Virus record (IMG/VR): IMGVR_UViG_3300025000_003491
Span: 1 to 39,823 of that record
Length of the DNA stretch: 39,823 bases
Direction: 5' to 3' (one strand)
From: a virus
Shown here: positions 36,358-39,823 of the stretch, in pieces
Layout of the letters: the number at the start of each line of letters is the position of its first letter
Numbering within the stretch: position 1 is the stretch's first letter
The notes under the pieces: generated by a model
What the model was told of the DNA's origin: nothing
Databases searched by the model: none
The model's input: the letters and a program-made list of their open reading frames with translations, nothing else
Made by a program: the position numbers and the translations under genes

Positions 36358-36959
36358 TATTTTACTCCCCGTTTTATATCTTCGATAAACGCATTGAACA
36401 ATGTCGGTTTATTTACCCATAGACGTGGGCAATCTTTCCAGCCGACTACCATATTATGCGTACCCACGGAATCTTCCCTTATATTAAATTTTTTGCACAA
36501 TGAAATAACCAATTCAATTGCGGAAGAAATAGTAGCATCCCGGAATGTTCCCACAGAATCAATTGCGCACATTTCTATTCCGATGGTTACTTGATTCGGG
36601 GATGATTTTATTTTATTCGGATTATTGTATCTTTCGATATTGGCGTATTGGCCGAATTTTTCCCGTGCCCAATCAGTATAAATAACTTCGCTTTTCGGAT
36701 CGATCAAAGATGACCCGCAATGATACGCCATTTCAGTATCAGGTATGACATGAAATGTTTCTCCGGTAAAATCAATTATATAATGCGCAGATGAATAATG
36801 TTTTTCTTTTGGGCAATCATTCTCAAAATAATCCCATATTTGTTTTGTGGTATGCCCATAAGGCCCGGTCCAGTGCATTATAATTCCCGATACTTTTTTC
36901 AGATTCCTTCCGGGCCTCGTATATTCATTTATCGCAAGATATTTTTCGGTTAATGTCAT
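36357..36959 (-). CDS. N-acetylmuramoyl-L-alanine amidase endolysin (200 aa)
   Basis: Amidase_2-type zinc and catalytic blocks are in order: IIMHWTGPYGHT (His29), SSAHYIIDFTG, DTEMAYHCG and GTHNMVVGWKDCPR (late His and the K-x-C-P end). The family cuts the bond between muramic acid and L-alanine. It has no signal peptide, so it needs the adjacent holin for export. The domain fills the protein; no separate wall-binding domain is seen. Confidence 0.9.
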   Translation of the reverse strand: MTLTEKYLAINEYTRPGRNLKKVSGIIMHWTGPYGHTTKQIWDYFENDCPKEKHYSSAHYIIDFTGETFHVIPDTEMAYHCGSSLIDPKSEVIYTDWAREKFGQYANIERYNNPNKIKSSPNQVTIGIEMCAIDSVGTFRDATISSAIELVISLCKKFNIREDSVGTHNMVVGWKDCPRLWVNKPTLFNAFIEDIKRGVK

Positions 36960-36960
36960 A

Positions 36961-37341
36961 TTACATTTTCTTCATTATGACAGCAACCAATATAGCCGCA
37001 ATGAATTGCAGGGCATTCATAAGATATACGCCTTTCAGATTGATCTTGGCTATTGCCATTTCATTTATCTCCTTTTGCAGAATTGCTATTTTCTGGTTTA
37101 TGTCATTTATGCCAGAAAGCCCGAAACATTCTTCCCGCCGTCTTACATGCCATAAATTATTTACATGATCAACAAACTTTTCATATTTATCTATCAATAT
37201 GATGAGATTTCCCCTTATGCCGTTGTTCCTGTTCGGCAATGGTCCCATCAATACGGTTTGGATATCGCCTATTACGGCGGTATTTTCCTTGATATCATTT
37301 TCAATCAAGTTAAATCTTTGGTTAATTTCATCAATATCCAT
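36961..37341 (-). CDS. XhlA-like coiled-coil/membrane protein (126 aa)
   Basis: The product starts with a helical MDIDEINQRFNLIENDIKEN and ends with a hydrophobic helix (GVYLMNALQFIAAILVAVIM) and KKM. This N-terminal coil and C-terminal anchor layout is that of XhlA-type lysis-associated proteins, though XhlA is often shorter. SD AAGGGGTGCGCA precedes the ATG. It lies between the tail hub gene and the amidase. Confidence 0.6.
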   Translation of the reverse strand: MDIDEINQRFNLIENDIKENTAVIGDIQTVLMGPLPNRNNGIRGNLIILIDKYEKFVDHVNNLWHVRRREECFGLSGINDINQKIAILQKEINEMAIAKINLKGVYLMNALQFIAAILVAVIMKKM

Positions 37342-37351
37342 TGCGCACCCC

Positions 37352-39490
37352 TTATATGATTCTCAGATTGAATTTTATCATTGCGTTTTTTAGATCGTAT
37401 TCCTTTCCCAATACTTCACATTTCTTTGTTCCGAGGAATGAAGTTGTTTCCCGCCATATCTGGACATCAACGTTATCGCCGACATTTACGGCATAATATT
37501 TCATGGGAACAGTAATCGATAATTCACCATGCAAATCCTTGAAATAAACAATCAGATCCTCAGCCAATAAAACGGCATCAGAATTAAATATAAGTTTGGT
37601 ATTAAAATGCTTAAGGGTATCTATTCCGTATGAAGAATAAGTTGATGCCTTGTAAGTATTATTTAATGCCCAATTCATATTATCAGAATATTTTCCGATA
37701 TATAATTTTTCTTCGGTTGCTGTATAAGTTTTACCTACAAAAATATTGCCTTGGTATGGATCATAAAATAAAGTGCGCGATAATTTACTAGGTCCGATAT
37801 ATTCAAATCCAGATACCCCATTCTCATCTGGCGCATTTATGCTTTTCATTGCTGAATTTCCAAATCCACCAGAGGTATTCTCAAGCATATATAACATATC
37901 ATTTTCATCCACTATCATGTTATATATAAAACTTGCATTTATGCCCGTAATATCCGTTCTTTCATATACGGATATTACATCTATTCCAGTAGAATCAAGT
38001 TTTAATATCTGAGAATTCGTAACTTGACCGCTAAACGTCAATCCATCAGATGCCCTAAATGCTACAAATAAATCTCCGGTAGATATATGACATATTCCAG
38101 TAACATCAAATGCGGCAAAACCCGAAAATACCGCTGCGGTAGCATATACAGAACCAATACTTGAAGTAAATATAGTCATTGAAGTTCCGTAATCAGCCGT
38201 ACCAGATTCTCTTGCCAAAACATATACTCCGGTTCCAACCACCCATTCAGCGTATTCAAACAGATAAGAAGACACGGTTGTATACGCTGACCACGAACTT
38301 CCGTAATCCGTAGAACGCATAACTGAAAATGCGCTGGAAGAATTCATACCATAATACAATACTACGCCGGAGCCTTCATTTATTGCTTGCGTCAAAGGAA
38401 GAACAGTAGTAAATATGCTCCATGAACTTCCATAATCCTTTGATCTAAAAATTCTATCCGAGCAACAAATTAATATTTCCCCATTCTTTGGTGAAATTAT
38501 ATTTCTTACAACGCTTGAGGTAGAACTGATTTCCATTACAGAAAATGAAGAACAATAATCGCTAGTTTTTCGTATATTCATTCCGCCAGATAGTGGAACA
38601 TACTCAACAAATATCAATGAACCATTATCCATAGCTATTGGATATAATTGCCCCTTTGATTCAGTCGTTATAGTTCCTGCTTCAATTAAGGGAAATGGGG
38701 GGCTTTCTACGCTTGTGCTTCCCAATATATCTTTTTCGTCATAACTTATCGCTGTCGGATTTATTACGTCGTACCGGCTTATCACCGAGACCGAAGTAGC
38801 GTCGGTATCGATCATTTTATAGGAATACCGCCCATCTCCGGTTATGAAAAAGAATCCCATTGTACTTTTGACGCAATCTTCTATAGCTTTATTCACGGTA
38901 TCATTATCGGGATGCTTTCTATAAACGTCATACGCCAATGCTTTTGCGGCAGTCATCGCCGAAACATCGAAATACAGACTTCCGGCAGTTATAGCATAAT
39001 TTCCCAACAATATGTTTTCAACGCCCTGTACCGCATCCACGAATTCAAGATCAACGCTCGAACCTGTAGTCAGTCTTTTTCTTAAATCAGCGATACCGAA
39101 TATTGCGACATCTTCTTTTATTTCTATTTTTTCGATATAACCAGTATAGATATTCACATACTCGCTTATATCCAATTCCACATAGCCAATATAAACTTTT
39201 ATTGACGAGCCTATTACATTATAGTCATCCATCAAAGTATCAAATGCGCCGTCATTGTTTATAAGTTGGATTGACGATGCCCCGAATACCAATATTCCGA
39301 AAAAGGCGCTATCCCTTTTTATTGATATCCTGGGATCGTTTTTTAATCTTCCTTGGTATAAATCAGCTGATCCAATTGGAATAAATTCATCAAAAGAAAA
39401 TCTTCCGGCATAATTTCCATCTTTGGAATCGATATCGAGCAATACACGGAATGATGATACTGATTTATTTATTTCCGTCGAGAATGACAT
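37352..39490 (-). CDS. Tail hub/tip protein with inserted Asp-box beta-propeller (712 aa)
   Basis: Residues 1-270 resemble a tail hub or baseplate domain (FGASSIQLINNDGAFDTLMD, IYTGYIEKIEIKED). Residues ~275-635 hold Asp-box (BNR) repeats: TSDYCSSF (309), SKDYGSSWSIF (350), STDYGSSWSAY (393) and TADYGTSMTIF (431), the mark of sialidase-like propellers. Residues 640-712 return to a tail-like domain. The propeller may bind or cut host surface glycans; without sialidase active-site Arg residues in view, binding is safer. SD GAGGAAATGTAA. Confidence 0.75.
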   Translation of the reverse strand: MSFSTEINKSVSSFRVLLDIDSKDGNYAGRFSFDEFIPIGSADLYQGRLKNDPRISIKRDSAFFGILVFGASSIQLINNDGAFDTLMDDYNVIGSSIKVYIGYVELDISEYVNIYTGYIEKIEIKEDVAIFGIADLRKRLTTGSSVDLEFVDAVQGVENILLGNYAITAGSLYFDVSAMTAAKALAYDVYRKHPDNDTVNKAIEDCVKSTMGFFFITGDGRYSYKMIDTDATSVSVISRYDVINPTAISYDEKDILGSTSVESPPFPLIEAGTITTESKGQLYPIAMDNGSLIFVEYVPLSGGMNIRKTSDYCSSFSVMEISSTSSVVRNIISPKNGEILICCSDRIFRSKDYGSSWSIFTTVLPLTQAINEGSGVVLYYGMNSSSAFSVMRSTDYGSSWSAYTTVSSYLFEYAEWVVGTGVYVLARESGTADYGTSMTIFTSSIGSVYATAAVFSGFAAFDVTGICHISTGDLFVAFRASDGLTFSGQVTNSQILKLDSTGIDVISVYERTDITGINASFIYNMIVDENDMLYMLENTSGGFGNSAMKSINAPDENGVSGFEYIGPSKLSRTLFYDPYQGNIFVGKTYTATEEKLYIGKYSDNMNWALNNTYKASTYSSYGIDTLKHFNTKLIFNSDAVLLAEDLIVYFKDLHGELSITVPMKYYAVNVGDNVDVQIWRETTSFLGTKKCEVLGKEYDLKNAMIKFNLRII

Positions 39491-39823
39491 TTACATTTCC
39501 TCTTCCATATTCAAAGAATAAGCAAATTTCATTCTATCGGTATGATCAAAACCTATCGCACCATTGAAACTTACATAACAAGGTTCCACTAATTGATAAC
39601 TTCTAATTTGGTCGAAATTGCAAAAGATAAAAGAAGAATGATTTCCGACTTCATCATACATTTTGGAAAGTTCATATACCATTGTTTCTTCCGTAGGCGG
39701 AAACGTGATATTGAATTCCCGCCAACCAACCCCGACCGATGCCCATTTCTGCCTGTTTTTTCCGTGGATAACATTATCACTTCTTTTTTTTGCTACTTTG
39801 AAATCAAGCAGGGATGAAGGATC
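39491..39823 (-). CDS. Partial tail protein gene cut by the window end
   Basis: The frame stays open to the right window edge, giving at least 110 residues and a stop at 39491-39493. The visible part includes RQKWASVGVGWREFNITFPP and then ELSKMYDEVGNHSSFIFCNF. An internal Met at 39682 could be mistaken for a start, but the open frame upstream is convincing. Its position just upstream of the tail hub gene points to a tail or baseplate component. No family is recognised from this fragment. Confidence 0.65.
   Translation of the reverse strand, partial: DPSSLLDFKVAKKRSDNVIHGKNRQKWASVGVGWREFNITFPPTEETMVYELSKMYDEVGNHSSFIFCNFDQIRSYQLVEPCYVSFNGAIGFDHTDRMKFAYSLNMEEEM

Noticed and set aside
1-39823. 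Integrase, excisionase, transposase, toxin-antitoxin or defence genes
   Set aside because: None was found; no serine or tyrosine recombinase motif, DDE motif or insertion-sequence ends were seen.

Overview
The window is part of an AT-rich tailed bacteriophage (or prophage) genome. It carries a phage-style replisome, a lysis cassette and tail genes, and shows no ribosomal or housekeeping gene, no integrase and no convincing standard tRNA. The host cannot be read off directly. Two predicted lipoproteins (169-381 and 34827-35270) and a spanin-like pair at the lysis locus favour a diderm host with Shine-Dalgarno (SD)-type translation. Most starts have a purine-rich SD, and many neighbouring genes overlap by ATGA.

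Layout. (1) 1-6365, minus strand: small membrane and lipoprotein genes, an SbcD-like nuclease, a half-length SbcC-like ATPase ending in a CPxC hook, an HExxH protein and zinc-ribbon proteins. (2) 6366-6907: divergent control region with a promoter in each direction, two tandem 19-bp operator-like sites and a long structured leader whose hairpin covers the SD of the first rightward gene. (3) 6908-15894, plus strand: accessory region of mostly tiny unknown genes. It includes two proteins with striking in-frame tandem repeats and a probable sigma-70 region 2 protein. (4) 15897-29117: replication core with CHC2/TOPRIM primase, SNF2 helicase, helicase-methyltransferase fusion, DnaB-type helicase, two adjacent sliding-clamp-like proteins, a uracil-DNA glycosylase/family A polymerase fusion and an RFC/DnaX-type clamp loader. 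(5) 29173-34278: a basic/acidic protein, a coiled-coil protein, a gp32-like SSB with a likely -1 frameshifted C-terminus, RecA and a NinG-like protein. (6) 34275-35482: lytic transglycosylase, a transglutaminase-like lipoprotein and a zinc-finger protein. (7) 35561-39823, minus strand: spanin-like overlapping genes, holin, amidase, XhlA-like protein, tail hub protein with an Asp-box propeller, and a tail gene cut by the window edge.

How it fits together. Primase, DnaB helicase, polymerase, clamp(s), clamp loader, SSB and RecA form a nearly self-sufficient replication and recombination set, with SbcCD-like and NinG-like nucleases for processing. Twelve promoter-like sites share the core TCTATAATAT, mostly with an A-rich -35 such as GATAAA or CGTAAA 16 bp upstream rather than TTGACA. 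One promoter (9502-9531) looks like a canonical extended -10 host promoter, and the gene run it heads contains the sigma-like gene. This suggests, as inference, a cascade in which a host-type promoter makes a phage sigma that reads the other sites.

Best leads: the A_AAA_AAG frameshift site in the SSB gene, the terminator/promoter composite before recA, the promoter family, the fully overlapping lysis genes, the SD-sequestering leader, two clamp paralogues, and an apparent ATT start codon.
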